Positions 1 to 8,493 are shown, counted from the stretch's first letter. The stretch: 64,000 nucleotides of DNA from Verrucomicrobia bacterium LP2A (GCA_000526255.1 JAFS01000002.1:496001-560000); one strand, 5' to 3'. The notes: a model not told the origin generated them from the sequence alone. Program-made: numbers and translations.

Positions 1-2
1 TC

Positions 3-443
3 ATCGCCAGGCACTGGAGGCAACAAAGCCGCTTGGGAAGGGTACTCGACCCGCTGGCGGACAAGCTTCTCCTGCTTGTCGCCCTCCTCTGCGTGACTAC
101 CCTTCCTTCTCCCCGGTCAGCGCCTCTTCCGCTCTGGCTCCTCGTCCTGGTGCTGAGCCGGGACAGCCTCCTGCTCGGGGGAATCGCCTTTCTGCGCCTC
201 CTCAAGAGAGAGGTGCCCATCCATCCCCATTGGACGGGCAAGACCGCCACGTTCTTCGCTTTCCTTACCGTGGCCGCGGCTCTCCTGAAGCTTTCCTGGG
301 CGATAGGCTCTTGTTGGATCGCGGCCGGCTTCCTGATCGCATCGGCCGGAGTTTACTTCTCGACCGGGTTGCGCATCCTGGGCCAAAGCGGCTGCTGCTT
401 TCCTCTCCCTTCCTCGCGAAGCGGAAGCACCAGCCTTCGGTAG
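3..443 (+). CDS. pgsA: CDP-diacylglycerol-glycerol-3-phosphate 3-phosphatidyltransferase, C-terminal part
   Basis: This is the C-terminal 146 residues of a CDP-alcohol phosphotransferase whose start lies before the window. Translation in the frame starting at base 3 gives the end of the family active-site motif: AR, eight residues, G, three residues, D, three residues, D (the DPLAD segment). The two aspartates bind the metal ion that activates the CDP-lipid. Three or four hydrophobic segments follow, as expected for the membrane-embedded enzyme that makes phosphatidylglycerophosphate. It lies 12 bp upstream of der and is probably cotranscribed with it. The specific PgsA assignment rather than another family member rests on general resemblance, so the family call is firmer than the substrate. 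Confidence 0.8.
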   Translation: MARHWRQQSRLGRVLDPLADKLLLLVALLCVTTLPSPRSAPLPLWLLVLVLSRDSLLLGGIAFLRLLKREVPIHPHWTGKTATFFAFLTVAAALLKLSWAIGSCWIAAGFLIASAGVYFSTGLRILGQSGCCFPLPSSRSGSTSLR

Positions 444-455
444 CCGGATTGGCCT

Positions 456-1877
456 ATGCGAACTTTCGTCATCGTGGGACGGACCAACGTCGGAAAGTCG
501 ACCCTATTCAACCGGATCTGCGGCAAAGACATCGCACTAACGCACTCCGAGCCAGGAGTGACGCGGGATCCGCTTTTGGCTCGTGTCCGCCTGGGCGGGA
601 AAGCAGCGATCCTGATCGATACCGGCGGAGTCACGCTTTCGAGCAAAGGGACGGAGCAGGCCGTGACCGACCTTGCCTTGGCCGCTCTCGATCAGGCCAC
701 CGATCTCCTTCTCGTTCTCGACTGCCGGTCAGGCCTCACTCCCCTCGATCGAGAAATTGCAGGACATCTCCGCAAACTCGGCAAGACGGTATGGGTGATC
801 GCCAACAAGGTCGACGACGAAAGGGTCGAGCCGCTCGCCGCCGAGCTGTCCGAGCTCGGTTTCGGTGAGCCGATCCTGGTCTCCGCCGCGCATAATCGAG
901 GCATTCGCCAGCTGCGCGAGAGACTGATGGGCGAGGGGGACTTTCTCCCCTCCGCTTCGCCCCGCGTGGAAGAGCCGGCGCGACGGCTTGCCCTCCTGGG
1001 GCGCCCCAATGTAGGTAAATCGACCCTCGTGAACGCCCTCATCGGGGAATCCCGATTGCTTGTCGCTCCCGAGCCGGGGACGACCCACGACGCCATCGAC
1101 ATCGAGCTGTCCTGGCGCAGCCGGCGACTTCTTCTCATCGATACGGCGGGGCTGGCTCCGCGGCACAAGCAGCGGGAGGGGCTGGAGGAGAAAACCGCCG
1201 GGCGGTCAATCCACGCGCTCGCCCGAGCCCATGTGGCGATTCTCGTGCTCGACAGCCACTTCGGTGTGACTCGCCAAGACAAGACGATCGCCAGCTGGAT
1301 TCAGCGGATCGGCCGGCCTTGCGTGATCGCCCTCAACAAGTGGGACCTTCTCTCGGGACCGGCTGGGGGGAAAGAAACGGAGGCCATGCTAGCTGATGCG
1401 GTGAGGCGCGAGTTGCCCCTGCTCTCCTTCGCTCCCGTTGTTCCTCTGAGCGCCCGGGAGGGCACCAATCTCGACCGCTTGCTCGAGACAAGCCTGCGCG
1501 TCGACGAGGAGGCGAAGCGGGAGATCTCGACCGGAGCTCTCAATCGGTTTTTCCAAAAAGTCCAGCGCCGCCTCCCTCCTCCGGGCTCGGGCGGGAAGCG
1601 CCTCAAGATCTATTATGCCGTCAACGAAGCGCCGCGAGATTCCGCATCCGCCTCCCCCCTTTGTTTGCGCCTCTACGTCAACGATCCGAGGCTTCGGGTC
1701 GAATCCTACGAGCGCTTCCTGGAAGCCCAGATCCGGAAGGAATTCCCTCTCCTGGGACGCCCGGTTCACTGGAGATGGAAAAAGGCGGAGGGAAAGGGAA
1801 GAACCGTCAGCGGGAAGCGGCCCGCTCCCCTCCGTCCAAGCCGAAGAAGGAAAAAATCTTCGCGCGAACCAGGGTAA
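456..1877 (+). CDS. der: ribosome biogenesis GTPase Der (EngA), tandem GTPase
   Basis: The 473-residue protein has two successive Ras-like GTPase domains and a C-terminal KH-like domain, the unique Der architecture. The first P-loop is GRTNVGKST near residues 8-16, with DTGG and NKVD boxes after it. The second P-loop is GRPNVGKST, followed by DTAG and NKWD. Der acts in late assembly of the 50S ribosomal subunit. The C-terminus ends in a Lys/Arg-rich tail. The last 71 bp overlap the 3' end of the proton ATPase gene on the opposite strand, so the basic tail and the end of that gene share sequence. Confidence 0.96.
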   Translation: MRTFVIVGRTNVGKSTLFNRICGKDIALTHSEPGVTRDPLLARVRLGGKAAILIDTGGVTLSSKGTEQAVTDLALAALDQATDLLLVLDCRSGLTPLDREIAGHLRKLGKTVWVIANKVDDERVEPLAAELSELGFGEPILVSAAHNRGIRQLRERLMGEGDFLPSASPRVEEPARRLALLGRPNVGKSTLVNALIGESRLLVAPEPGTTHDAIDIELSWRSRRLLLIDTAGLAPRHKQREGLEEKTAGRSIHALARAHVAILVLDSHFGVTRQDKTIASWIQRIGRPCVIALNKWDLLSGPAGGKETEAMLADAVRRELPLLSFAPVVPLSAREGTNLDRLLETSLRVDEEAKREISTGALNRFFQKVQRRLPPPGSGGKRLKIYYAVNEAPRDSASASPLCLRLYVNDPRLRVESYERFLEAQIRKEFPLLGRPVHWRWKKAEGKGRTVSGKRPAPLRPSRRRKKSSREPG

Positions 1878-4188
1878 GCATCGTCAGGAAGATCGCGAGA
1901 ACTCCAAGGAGCGTGATCACGATCGGCCACGGCAAGGGAGCCATGCCGACGCCGACCGTCGCCACGAAGGCCACGAGCACCACCCCTCCGAGAGAAGAGA
2001 TTAAGAGCCAGAAGCCCGGCCGAGGGCCAGCCGTCCTGCGACGCTCGCGGACGACATAAACCATCCCCTGCCCGGAAAAAGCAAGCCAGGCGAAGATGAG
2101 AGTTTGCAGATGGTCCGTGTCGAGGCCGAGCCAATGGGCCCCGAGCCAGAAGATCGTGTAGGAGAGAGCCAGGAGGCAGATCGCGAAGCTCCCGGCGGCC
2201 AGCACTACGGAGCGGATCGGCCAGCGCCGGCAGCGGACCGGAATCCGAACGCGGTCGGAGGCGAGGGACATCGTGATGAAATCGTTCGTCAGGAGAAGAA
2301 GGACCCCCAGAAAGGGCGTAAGAAGGAAGATGCCGGCGGAGAAGAGTCCAATGGTGAGAAAGACCGCGACCTCCACTGTCTTGATGATCTTGTTCAGGAT
2401 GTAGGTCAGCATTCGCTCGTAGATTTCCCGACTGGCCTCGACGGCGGCGACGATATCCATGAGCCCCGGATTCGTCAGAGCGATGCTCGCCGCTTCCCGT
2501 GCGACATCGCAGGCGGTACTCACCGCGATTCCCACGTCCGCCTGCCGGAGCGCCGGCGCATCATTCACCCCGTCGCCGGTCATCCCGGTGACATGGCCGG
2601 CCTTCTGTAGGCGGTCGACGATCCGAAACTTCTCTTCCGGAAAAACGTTTGCGAAAATGTCGCAGGAATCGAGCCAATCGTTCTCGCCAGCCGATGGGGG
2701 GATAGGGCTAGGGCAGACTCGGGAACCGATTCCAACCTCGCGCGCGACCGCACGGGCCGCCGGCACCGCATCGCCGGTCACGAGCAGCACTCGGATTCCC
2801 AGATCCTGAAGTCGGGAGACCAAGCTCTGCGAATCATTCCGGACGGGATCGGAAAAACCGAGGAAACCCGCAAGCCGCAACCGCTCCGGACTGCCCGACG
2901 CCACAGCCAGGACACGCAGACCCCGAGACGAAAGGGTTTCGACCGTCTGGGCGACTGCTGCGGAAAAGCCGCCCACGGTGCGCTCTATGGCGCTGGGGGC
3001 GCCTTTCAAGACGCGAAAGTGGTTCGCATCTCTCTGGAAATCGGCGCCGGAAGATTTTGTCGAAGGATCGAATGGCGTGAAGGAGAGCTGGCTCTCCTCC
3101 GGTAAAGGGAGTTGCTCTTTTTTTGCCAGGGCGAAAATGGCACGGTCGAGCGGGTCTTCGCTCGCTTCCAGGGAAGCCATTGCCCCCCAGGTTAGAAGCT
3201 CCTCTCTCGTAACGGGAGCAAGAGCCACCACATCCAGGAGAACCGCTTCGTTGTTCGTGACGGTTCCCGTTTTATCAGCGAGCAAGATGTCCATCGTCGC
3301 CGCATTCTCGACGGCGGCCAGTCGACGGACGAGCACCCCCCTTTTTGCCAACTCCTGCGCCCCCAGCGCGCTCGTCATCGCGAAGGTCGCCGGTAGAGCG
3401 GCCGGCACGGAGGTGATCAGAAGCACTAGCGCAAAGGGCAGGACTTCCGATAGAGGAAGGGAGTGGACCAGGCCGTAGCCAAAGACCAGAATCACCAGGA
3501 CCGCATCGATCCCGACCAGCCAGCGAACGATCCGAAAAATCGTCTGCTCTACTTGACTCGGGGCCCTGGCCGACGACACGAGGCCCGAGATTCTCCCGAA
3601 GGAAGTCCTCGCTCCCGTAGCGAAGACTTCGCCGGTCGCCTCTCCCTTACGGATCACCGTCCCGCCGTAGAGGATGGCCCCCCCTTCCTTCTCTTTGGCG
3701 AACGGTTCCCCGGTCAAAGAGGATTCATCGACCGCCACCGCACCTGATTGCAGCCACGCATCCGCCGGAACCAGATCCCCGACCCGCAAATGAATCCGAT
3801 CGCCACGAACGATCTCGGTTACGGGAATCCGCAGCCAGCTCCCATCCCGGAAGACGCGAGCCATCCCTACCCATTTTTGCCGGAGGAGGTTCAACGCTCG
3901 CTCCGCGCGATTTTCCTGAAAGAACGCCAAGGCGGCGGTCAAACCCAAAAGCAGGCCGATGCCGATCGCGTCTCCGACGCGCCCCAGGAGCGTTTCCACC
4001 GCGATCGCGGCTTCCAACATCCAGGGCACAGGAGACCAAAACTTGCCCAGGAAGACGAGAAGAGGAGGAGTGCTGCGCTCCGGGAGCGTGTTGCGCCCCT
4101 CCTCGGCAAGTCGTTGCGCCGCTTCCGCGCCCGTCAGCCCGACGCTGAGCTCTCTATCCCCATCTTGCTGGGAAGGACCTCCTTTCAT
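1807..4188 (-). CDS. plasma-membrane proton-efflux P-type ATPase (PMA/type III)
   Basis: The 793-residue protein is a P-type ATPase of the plasma-membrane H+-ATPase class. Visible features are an N-terminal cation-ATPase domain, the actuator TGE motif (SSLTGEP), the phosphorylation site DKTGT at about residue 305, the hinge TGDGVNDAP, and hydrophobic segments at both ends. The residue after DKTGT is Val, where most family members have Leu. Such pumps export protons at the cost of ATP and fit an acidophile keeping its cytoplasm near neutral. I chose the ATG at 4188; a GTG at 4248 would add 20 polar residues that do not resemble the family. The gene is divergent from the PhoU-like gene, with a strong dyad between them, and its 3' end overlaps der antiparallel by 71 bp. 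Confidence 0.92.
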   Translation of the reverse strand: MKGGPSQQDGDRELSVGLTGAEAAQRLAEEGRNTLPERSTPPLLVFLGKFWSPVPWMLEAAIAVETLLGRVGDAIGIGLLLGLTAALAFFQENRAERALNLLRQKWVGMARVFRDGSWLRIPVTEIVRGDRIHLRVGDLVPADAWLQSGAVAVDESSLTGEPFAKEKEGGAILYGGTVIRKGEATGEVFATGARTSFGRISGLVSSARAPSQVEQTIFRIVRWLVGIDAVLVILVFGYGLVHSLPLSEVLPFALVLLITSVPAALPATFAMTSALGAQELAKRGVLVRRLAAVENAATMDILLADKTGTVTNNEAVLLDVVALAPVTREELLTWGAMASLEASEDPLDRAIFALAKKEQLPLPEESQLSFTPFDPSTKSSGADFQRDANHFRVLKGAPSAIERTVGGFSAAVAQTVETLSSRGLRVLAVASGSPERLRLAGFLGFSDPVRNDSQSLVSRLQDLGIRVLLVTGDAVPAARAVAREVGIGSRVCPSPIPPSAGENDWLDSCDIFANVFPEEKFRIVDRLQKAGHVTGMTGDGVNDAPALRQADVGIAVSTACDVAREAASIALTNPGLMDIVAAVEASREIYERMLTYILNKIIKTVEVAVFLTIGLFSAGIFLLTPFLGVLLLLTNDFITMSLASDRVRIPVRCRRWPIRSVVLAAGSFAICLLALSYTIFWLGAHWLGLDTDHLQTLIFAWLAFSGQGMVYVVRERRRTAGPRPGFWLLISSLGGVVLVAFVATVGVGMAPLPWPIVITLLGVLAIFLTMLTLVRAKIFSFFGLDGGERAASR

Positions 4189-4241
4189 CACCGGCTTTTC
4201 CGTAAAAGGTTCCGGATCCCTGGATCGATGCTTCGCCCAAG

Positions 4242-4270
4242 GCCGCACGGGAAAAGAGTATCCGTGCGGC
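4242..4270. promoter_or_regulatory. perfect 9-bp dyad between the divergent proton pump and PhoU-like gene
   Basis: GCCGCACGG at 4242-4250 and its exact complement CCGTGCGGC at 4262-4270 flank an 11-base A-rich spacer. The dyad lies 53 bp upstream of the ATPase start and 66 bp upstream of the PhoU-like start. It could be an operator for a dimeric regulator or an RNA hairpin in the pump leader. No T-tract follows on either strand, so a terminator is unlikely. Confidence 0.45.
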
Positions 4271-4336
4271 TCCGCACCATGCTAGATTTCTTCGTTCTCG
4301 TCGGCGAAACACTCGACGAAAAGACCATCGCCCGCG

Positions 4337-5005
4337 ATGACTGCCACTGGTTCCTTCGAGCTTTCTCGCATCCGGGAGACGCTGCTCCTGATGGCGAGTC
4401 TCGCCGCCCGCCATCTGCGCGTAGCTCTCCAAGCCCTCATCGAACGGAACGATTCGCTCGCCGATTGGGTCGAAGCGCAGGACTCCGAAATCGACTCGCT
4501 GGAGGTGAAGGTCGACGACCTGGTCATCACCTACATCGCGACGCATGGCCCCGTGGCCATTGACTGCCGTTTCGTTCTTGTCGCTTCCAAGATTTCCAGC
4601 GATCTCGAACGGATTGGAGACCAGGCCGTCACGATCGCTCGCCTTGCGCGCCGACTCAACGCGGCACCTCCGCTCAAGCTCCTCTTCGACATCCCTCGGA
4701 TGGCGATGGTGGCCGAGGAGATGTATCGCGACGCCATCGACTGCTTCATCGAGGCCAAGGCCAAGGAGGCCATCGACATCGTCCGCCGAGACAAGGAAGT
4801 CGATCGTCTCAACAAGAAGCTCTCCGAGGAGTTGCTTCAGGCTATGCGCGACCAGCCGGGGGCAATCCCGCAAGCGACGAACCTGCTCCTGCTGAGCCGA
4901 GCGATCGAACGAATCGCCGACCATGCCAAGAATATCGCCGAAGAGGTCTTTTACCTCTACCGCGCCAGGGATATCCGTCATCGGGGCCGCGCGGAGGCGA
5001 GCTAG
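4337..5005 (+). CDS. PhoU-family protein
   Basis: The 222-residue, almost entirely helical protein has the two PhoU repeats. Each carries the family signature for metal-cluster binding: a D-x-E-I-D-type segment near residue 50 (AQDSEIDSLE), and later RDKEVDRLNKK. Each repeat also has the E-R-I-G/A-D motif (LERIGDQAV and IERIADHAKNIAEE). PhoU proteins couple the Pst phosphate transporter to the PhoR kinase and limit phosphate uptake. No pst or pho genes flank it, so its partners must be encoded elsewhere. It is the last core gene before the accessory island; only 32 bp separate it from a transposase remnant. Confidence 0.88.
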   Translation: MTATGSFELSRIRETLLLMASLAARHLRVALQALIERNDSLADWVEAQDSEIDSLEVKVDDLVITYIATHGPVAIDCRFVLVASKISSDLERIGDQAVTIARLARRLNAAPPLKLLFDIPRMAMVAEEMYRDAIDCFIEAKAKEAIDIVRRDKEVDRLNKKLSEELLQAMRDQPGAIPQATNLLLLSRAIERIADHAKNIAEEVFYLYRARDIRHRGRAEAS

Positions 5006-5037
5006 CCGGACCGCTCAGCGGGAGCCCCCGTTGCCGA

Positions 5038-5345
5038 GTGCGGGGTTATCATCCGCTGTCCTTGTTCAATCAATTCGGCGATCTGGGGCGCTGCGCGCTG
5101 CGTCCCGGCAATGTCCAGAGCGCAAACGGCTGGGAGAACATGCTGAAACCGGTCGTGGCGCGTTACAAAGGCCAGGTCTCACGCATCTACTTCCGCGGCG
5201 AGGCCCGCTTCGCTAATCCCGACATCCACAACGATCTCGAAGCAGAAGGTGTCAAATACGCGATCCTCTTGCCAGCCCACCACATCCTGCAAGAAGGGAT
5301 CGCTCATCTACTGACGCGCCCTGCGGATGGCCGCCGCTCGCATCA
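5038..5345 (+). pseudogene. IS1380-family transposase fragment
   Basis: The frame reads RGYHPLSLFNQFGDLGRCAL, then a stretch containing RPGNV and YFRGEARFANPDI, and ends in a HLLTRPADGR-like segment. This is the middle of an IS1380-type DDE transposase, including the FRGD-type acidic region (here RGEA). Roughly the first third and the whole C-terminal third, with the last acidic residue, are missing. The remainder of the open frame to 5382 no longer resembles the family. The fragment is about 100 residues of an expected 430 or more, so it is a dead remnant marking an insertion next to the PhoU-like gene. No intact terminal inverted repeats were recognised. Confidence 0.75.
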
Positions 5346-5564
5346 ACGGCTTAGCCCGTTCGGGTGTCGGAAGCTCGATTGAACTGAGGGGATAGCTCTG
5401 CCTCGATGACGGCAAACTCGACATTTTCCAGCGCTCGGCCCGGCATTCGCTGACCTGCAGCCCCGCTCACTTGGCCGGTTGGGGCTATGGGCTTGCGGAA
5501 GACCGTCAGTCGGATCAGGATAGGCTCACAGTCGTTGGCCATCTGGCGAATGCGGGGCGAACGA

Positions 5565-6380
5565 ATGGAAATGACAGAATTGGAAGCGGCGAAAGCCAAA
5601 GCTGTCGCGGCTTACAACGCCGCGGCCGATTATTTCGATCACCCAGTCAGCTCTTTCTGGCACCGCTTTGGGCGACGCACGGTCGAGCGCCTCGGGTTAC
5701 GGGTGGGCGATACCGTTCTCGATGTGTGCTGTGGGAGCGGCGGCTCGGCGCTGCCCGCCGCCGAAGCCGTCGGTCCGCAGGGAACAGTCGTCGCGGTCGA
5801 TCTCGCCGAGAGGCTCGTCGCCCTGGGGGAGGCGAAGGCCCGGGCGAAAGGTCTCGGCAATATCGCATTCGAGGCGGGCGACATGCTGGCGCTCGGCTAC
5901 GCCGACGCGCGCTTCGACGTGGTGGTCTGCGTCTTCGGGATTTTCTTTGTGCCCGACATGGTCGCTGCCACGAAGGAGCTCTGGCGCATGGTGCGCCCAA
6001 ACGGACGGCTGGCCATCACCACTTGGGGGCCGAAGATGTTCGAGCCCGCCAACTCGGCCTTCTGGGGCGCTATTCGCGACGAGCGCCCCGATCTTTTGAA
6101 GAGCTTCAACCCGTGGGAGCGGATTTCGACGCCCGAGCGCCTGCGCGAGATGCTCGCCGAAGCCGGGATCGCCGAGCCGGAGATTGTCGCGGAATCCGGA
6201 AGGCATCTTCTCAGCTCCCCCGACGATTGGTGGCTGATCGCCATGGGAAGCGGCTATCGCGGGACGCTCGCCCAGCTCGACGCTGCAACATTGTCCCGCG
6301 TGCGCGAGCGAAACCTCGCGCTCTTGGGCGGCTGCACTGCGATTACGACCAACGTCCTCTACAGCGTGGCGGTGAAGTAG
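5565..6380 (+). CDS. class I SAM-dependent methyltransferase (UbiE/MenG-like fold)
   Basis: This 271-residue protein has the class I methyltransferase order. Motif I is VLDVCCGSGGSAL at about residues 46-58, followed by an acidic end to strand 2 (VAVDLAERL). Motif II/III follows (FEAGDMLAL, FDVVVCVFGIFFVPD), then the post-motif RPNGRLAITTW. It therefore binds S-adenosylmethionine; the substrate cannot be read from the sequence. I took the ATG at 5565, where homology-like sequence begins; an upstream start at 5487 would add 26 residues without support. It stands alone inside the accessory island and is followed 5 bp later by a palindromic repeat typical of other bacteria, so lateral origin is likely. 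Confidence 0.82.
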   Translation: MEMTELEAAKAKAVAAYNAAADYFDHPVSSFWHRFGRRTVERLGLRVGDTVLDVCCGSGGSALPAAEAVGPQGTVVAVDLAERLVALGEAKARAKGLGNIAFEAGDMLALGYADARFDVVVCVFGIFFVPDMVAATKELWRMVRPNGRLAITTWGPKMFEPANSAFWGAIRDERPDLLKSFNPWERISTPERLREMLAEAGIAEPEIVAESGRHLLSSPDDWWLIAMGSGYRGTLAQLDAATLSRVRERNLALLGGCTAITTNVLYSVAVK

Positions 6381-6385
6381 CGCAT

Positions 6386-6469
6386 CCGTCATTGCCAGGA
6401 GCGCAAGCGACGAAGCAATCCAGAGCCACATCACGGCCGTGGATTGCTTCGCTTCGCTCAAAATGACGG
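6386..6469. repeat. large palindromic intergenic repeat (REP-like element)
   Basis: The left arm at 6386-6422 begins CCGTCATTGCCAGGAG and ends GAAGCAATCCA. The right arm at 6440-6469 is its imperfect complement, TGGATTGCTTCGCTTCG continuing to ATGACGG. The arms would fold into a long hairpin just after the methyltransferase stop codon. Elements with this CGTCATTGC...GCAATCCA pattern are, from general knowledge, scattered in many copies through proteobacterial genomes, notably alphaproteobacteria. No second copy is seen in this window, which supports import together with the neighbouring gene. Confidence 0.7.
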
Positions 6470-6924
6470 GCTAACGCAAGCGTGCTTAGCTACCGCGATT
6501 CCCGCACTCCCCTTTGCGAACCCCAAGGCACTACGGAGGTGCCCCCATAGATCCCCCAAGCGAACCAGAACCCGAGCTCTGATGACTAGCCCACCGTCCT
6601 CTCATCTCCCAAACCTTTGCATGCTTCCCGGCGGCGAGCAGCATCCTTATGCCGATCCTCCCGACTAGCACCACCACGACGATCCGATTCTCACCGAACC
6701 CAACTTCCTATAGCGGGCGGATGAGAAACACTTTCGAGAGAGTGCGCGCAAAACCCCGCTGGATTTCGAGCCCTCTGCGGAGAGATCCTTGCAGGGCTCC
6801 GATCTACTCGGGCGCCGTCCTTTCGACACGCCCGATGGGGATTTAGCCCCGACCTCGATCAGGTTTAACGCTCTCGGGCGTAATATTTTGTAAAGAGTAC
6901 TAAAAGGGAGTTGATTCCTTCCCG
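6470..6924. other. 455-bp gap with a possibly decayed reading frame
   Basis: No intact gene was recognised. One forward frame from about 6580 to 6890 reads like polar coding sequence (including DEKHFRESARKTPLDFEP and GRRPFDTPDGDLAP) but is broken by stop codons near 6668 and 6713. It matches no family I know. The last 60 bp before the DUF2971 gene are AT-rich and probably hold its promoter, though no clear -35/-10 pair stands out. Confidence 0.3.
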
Positions 6925-7992
6925 ATGATGAGGCACTCTCATTTCATTGTGGAAACCTATTTCCAGAAGTATACGGATGCACTCCAACGCTACTTCGATC
7001 CAATCTGGGAACAGATCCGTCCTAAGGAAGGCTCCCCCACGCCCCTATACCACTACACCACGGGGGAGAATTTCATCAAGATCATTGAAAGCAGAGAGCT
7101 TTGGGCCACCCATGTCCGATGCCTGAACGACAAGCAAGAATGCTTGCTTTACTACAACCTCATCGCTCAGAAGGTGAAAGAAAGTACTTCCAAGCCTAAT
7201 GGAACGCGAATCCCAGTCAAGATCGCTCAATCTCTCAGCGCTCCTCTAGCTGGGTTACTCGGCGACTATATTGTCCAGTCATCCGTCTTCGTCGCCTGCT
7301 TTTCAGAGCTACCCGATGACCTAAGCCAGTGGAGGGCCTATTCGAAGGGAGAGGGGGGTTACGCGATCGGCTTTAACGCCGACAAGCTCACGAAAGTATT
7401 TTCCGGTAGATCTCCCGATTGTAGGCTTATTCCTGATCCGAAGCTGATCCGTGCTCTCTATGAGCCCGACGAACACGAGAGGCTTGTCAACCACATTGTG
7501 GATGCTGTAGAAGCTTGCGTCAAAGATATGATGATTTTCAAGAGCGAGATTCTGCATCATCCGGATCAGGCCCTGCCTAACAGTAAGGAAGAGCGTGAGA
7601 GAGGGCCGGAAATTGGCGCAGCGGTTTCTTGTTTATTGGCAGCTGTTAACGATTTTGCCCCCTGCTTTAAAGATAAGGCTTACAAGGCTGAACAGGAATG
7701 GCGCCTCATTTACATTGCCACTGAAGGAGATCGAGAGCGCATGCGCTTTGCCCAGCGGCGAGGCTTCCTTGCCCGGCACGTGGCCCTCCCCCTTGATGAC
7801 GTGGCGCGGGATAATAAGATTCATGGGGTCTTGGATCAGATGAAGCCGCTGATTGAGAAGATCGTGATCGGCCCCTGTGCCGAGCCGGCCGTTTCTCGTG
7901 CCAGCGTTGAGGCGCTGCTTGAGGCCAGATGGCATGCGCCGCTAGGCCGAGATCGTATAGAGACTTCTAGCATTCCGTTTCGCTCCGTCTAA
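6925..7992 (+). CDS. DUF2971 domain protein
   Basis: The 355-residue protein carries the DUF2971 pattern. YHYTTGENFIKIIESRELWAT at about residues 48-68 is the typical start. LNDKQE follows, then a VFVACFSE...DLSQWRAYSKGEGGYAIGF core and a late EQEWRLIYI segment. The biochemical function of the family is not established; members are often found in mobile and defence-rich regions. Base composition is visibly more AT-rich than that of the flanking core genes, and the gene stands alone between remnants, which suggests recent acquisition. The ATG at 6925 follows a stretch with GGGAG about 20 bases upstream; a second ATG three bases later could also be used. Confidence 0.8.
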   Translation: MMRHSHFIVETYFQKYTDALQRYFDPIWEQIRPKEGSPTPLYHYTTGENFIKIIESRELWATHVRCLNDKQECLLYYNLIAQKVKESTSKPNGTRIPVKIAQSLSAPLAGLLGDYIVQSSVFVACFSELPDDLSQWRAYSKGEGGYAIGFNADKLTKVFSGRSPDCRLIPDPKLIRALYEPDEHERLVNHIVDAVEACVKDMMIFKSEILHHPDQALPNSKEERERGPEIGAAVSCLLAAVNDFAPCFKDKAYKAEQEWRLIYIATEGDRERMRFAQRRGFLARHVALPLDDVARDNKIHGVLDQMKPLIEKIVIGPCAEPAVSRASVEALLEARWHAPLGRDRIETSSIPFRSV

Positions 7993-8023
7993 GCCCGCTC
8001 TCGGTAGAGAGAAGGCTGGATGC

Positions 8024-8065
8024 TGAGGCTCTATCTTCTGGGTCCAATGAAAGAAGGGAGCCTCA
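8024..8065. repeat. 8-bp perfect inverted repeat downstream of the DUF2971 gene
   Basis: TGAGGCTC at 8024-8031 and GAGCCTCA at 8058-8065 are exact complements, 26 bases apart, 32 bp after the DUF2971 stop. A short frame beginning at 8065 (MTKWLCRESWLDPRETS) follows and stops at once. The arrangement may be the remnant of an insertion element or a weak hairpin; no target-site duplication was found. Confidence 0.3.
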
Positions 8066-8166
8066 ATGACGAAGTGGCTTTGCCGGGAGAGTTGGCTCGA
8101 CCCACGGGAAACCTCGTAGAAGCTGGCTTGATGCCCCCAAGCAAGCCGAGGCGGCTGCGCATCGCT

Positions 8167-8493
8167 TTAGGCGATTGCCCGCAGTCCTTTGGACTTCACC
8201 AGATTGAGCAACTTGAGCGACGGGCCATCCGGCCGTTTCTCGCCGCGCTCCCACTTGCTGACGGCGTCCTTCCGGACATTAAGGTAGCGAGCGAAGACGG
8301 TTTGGGAGACCCGCTCGCGTTCGCGCAGCGCCCGGATCTCCTCCGGGGCGAGCGGCTCGACCGGGGCAACGCACAAGGCGTCGAACTCGCGCATGGTCTC
8401 CTTGTCCAGGATGCCGGCTTTGTGCAGGCCGGCCGCGGTCTTGTGAACCGAGGCGAGGATGCCGCCTTCCATCTTGCTTTTTGTTGCCGCCAT
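8167..8493 (-). CDS. HigA-type helix-turn-helix antitoxin
   Basis: The 108-residue protein has an N-terminal helical arm and a C-terminal XRE-type helix-turn-helix. The segment from LRERERVSQTVFARYLNV to DAVSKWERGEKRPDGPSLKLL contains the diagnostic S-Q-x-x-F-A and W-E-x-G-x-x-x-P elements. This is the layout of antitoxins that follow RelE/HigB-type toxins. The ATG at 8493 overlaps the end of the toxin frame upstream, as usual for higBA pairs. The antitoxin looks intact while the toxin is truncated, so it may persist as an orphan regulator. Confidence 0.82.
   Translation of the reverse strand: MAATKSKMEGGILASVHKTAAGLHKAGILDKETMREFDALCVAPVEPLAPEEIRALRERERVSQTVFARYLNVRKDAVSKWERGEKRPDGPSLKLLNLVKSKGLRAIA

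Noticed and set aside
7990-8166. Short frame MTKWLCRESWLDPRETS as a transposase start
   Set aside because: Only 17 codons before a stop, and no further homology in any frame; kept only as an inverted repeat.
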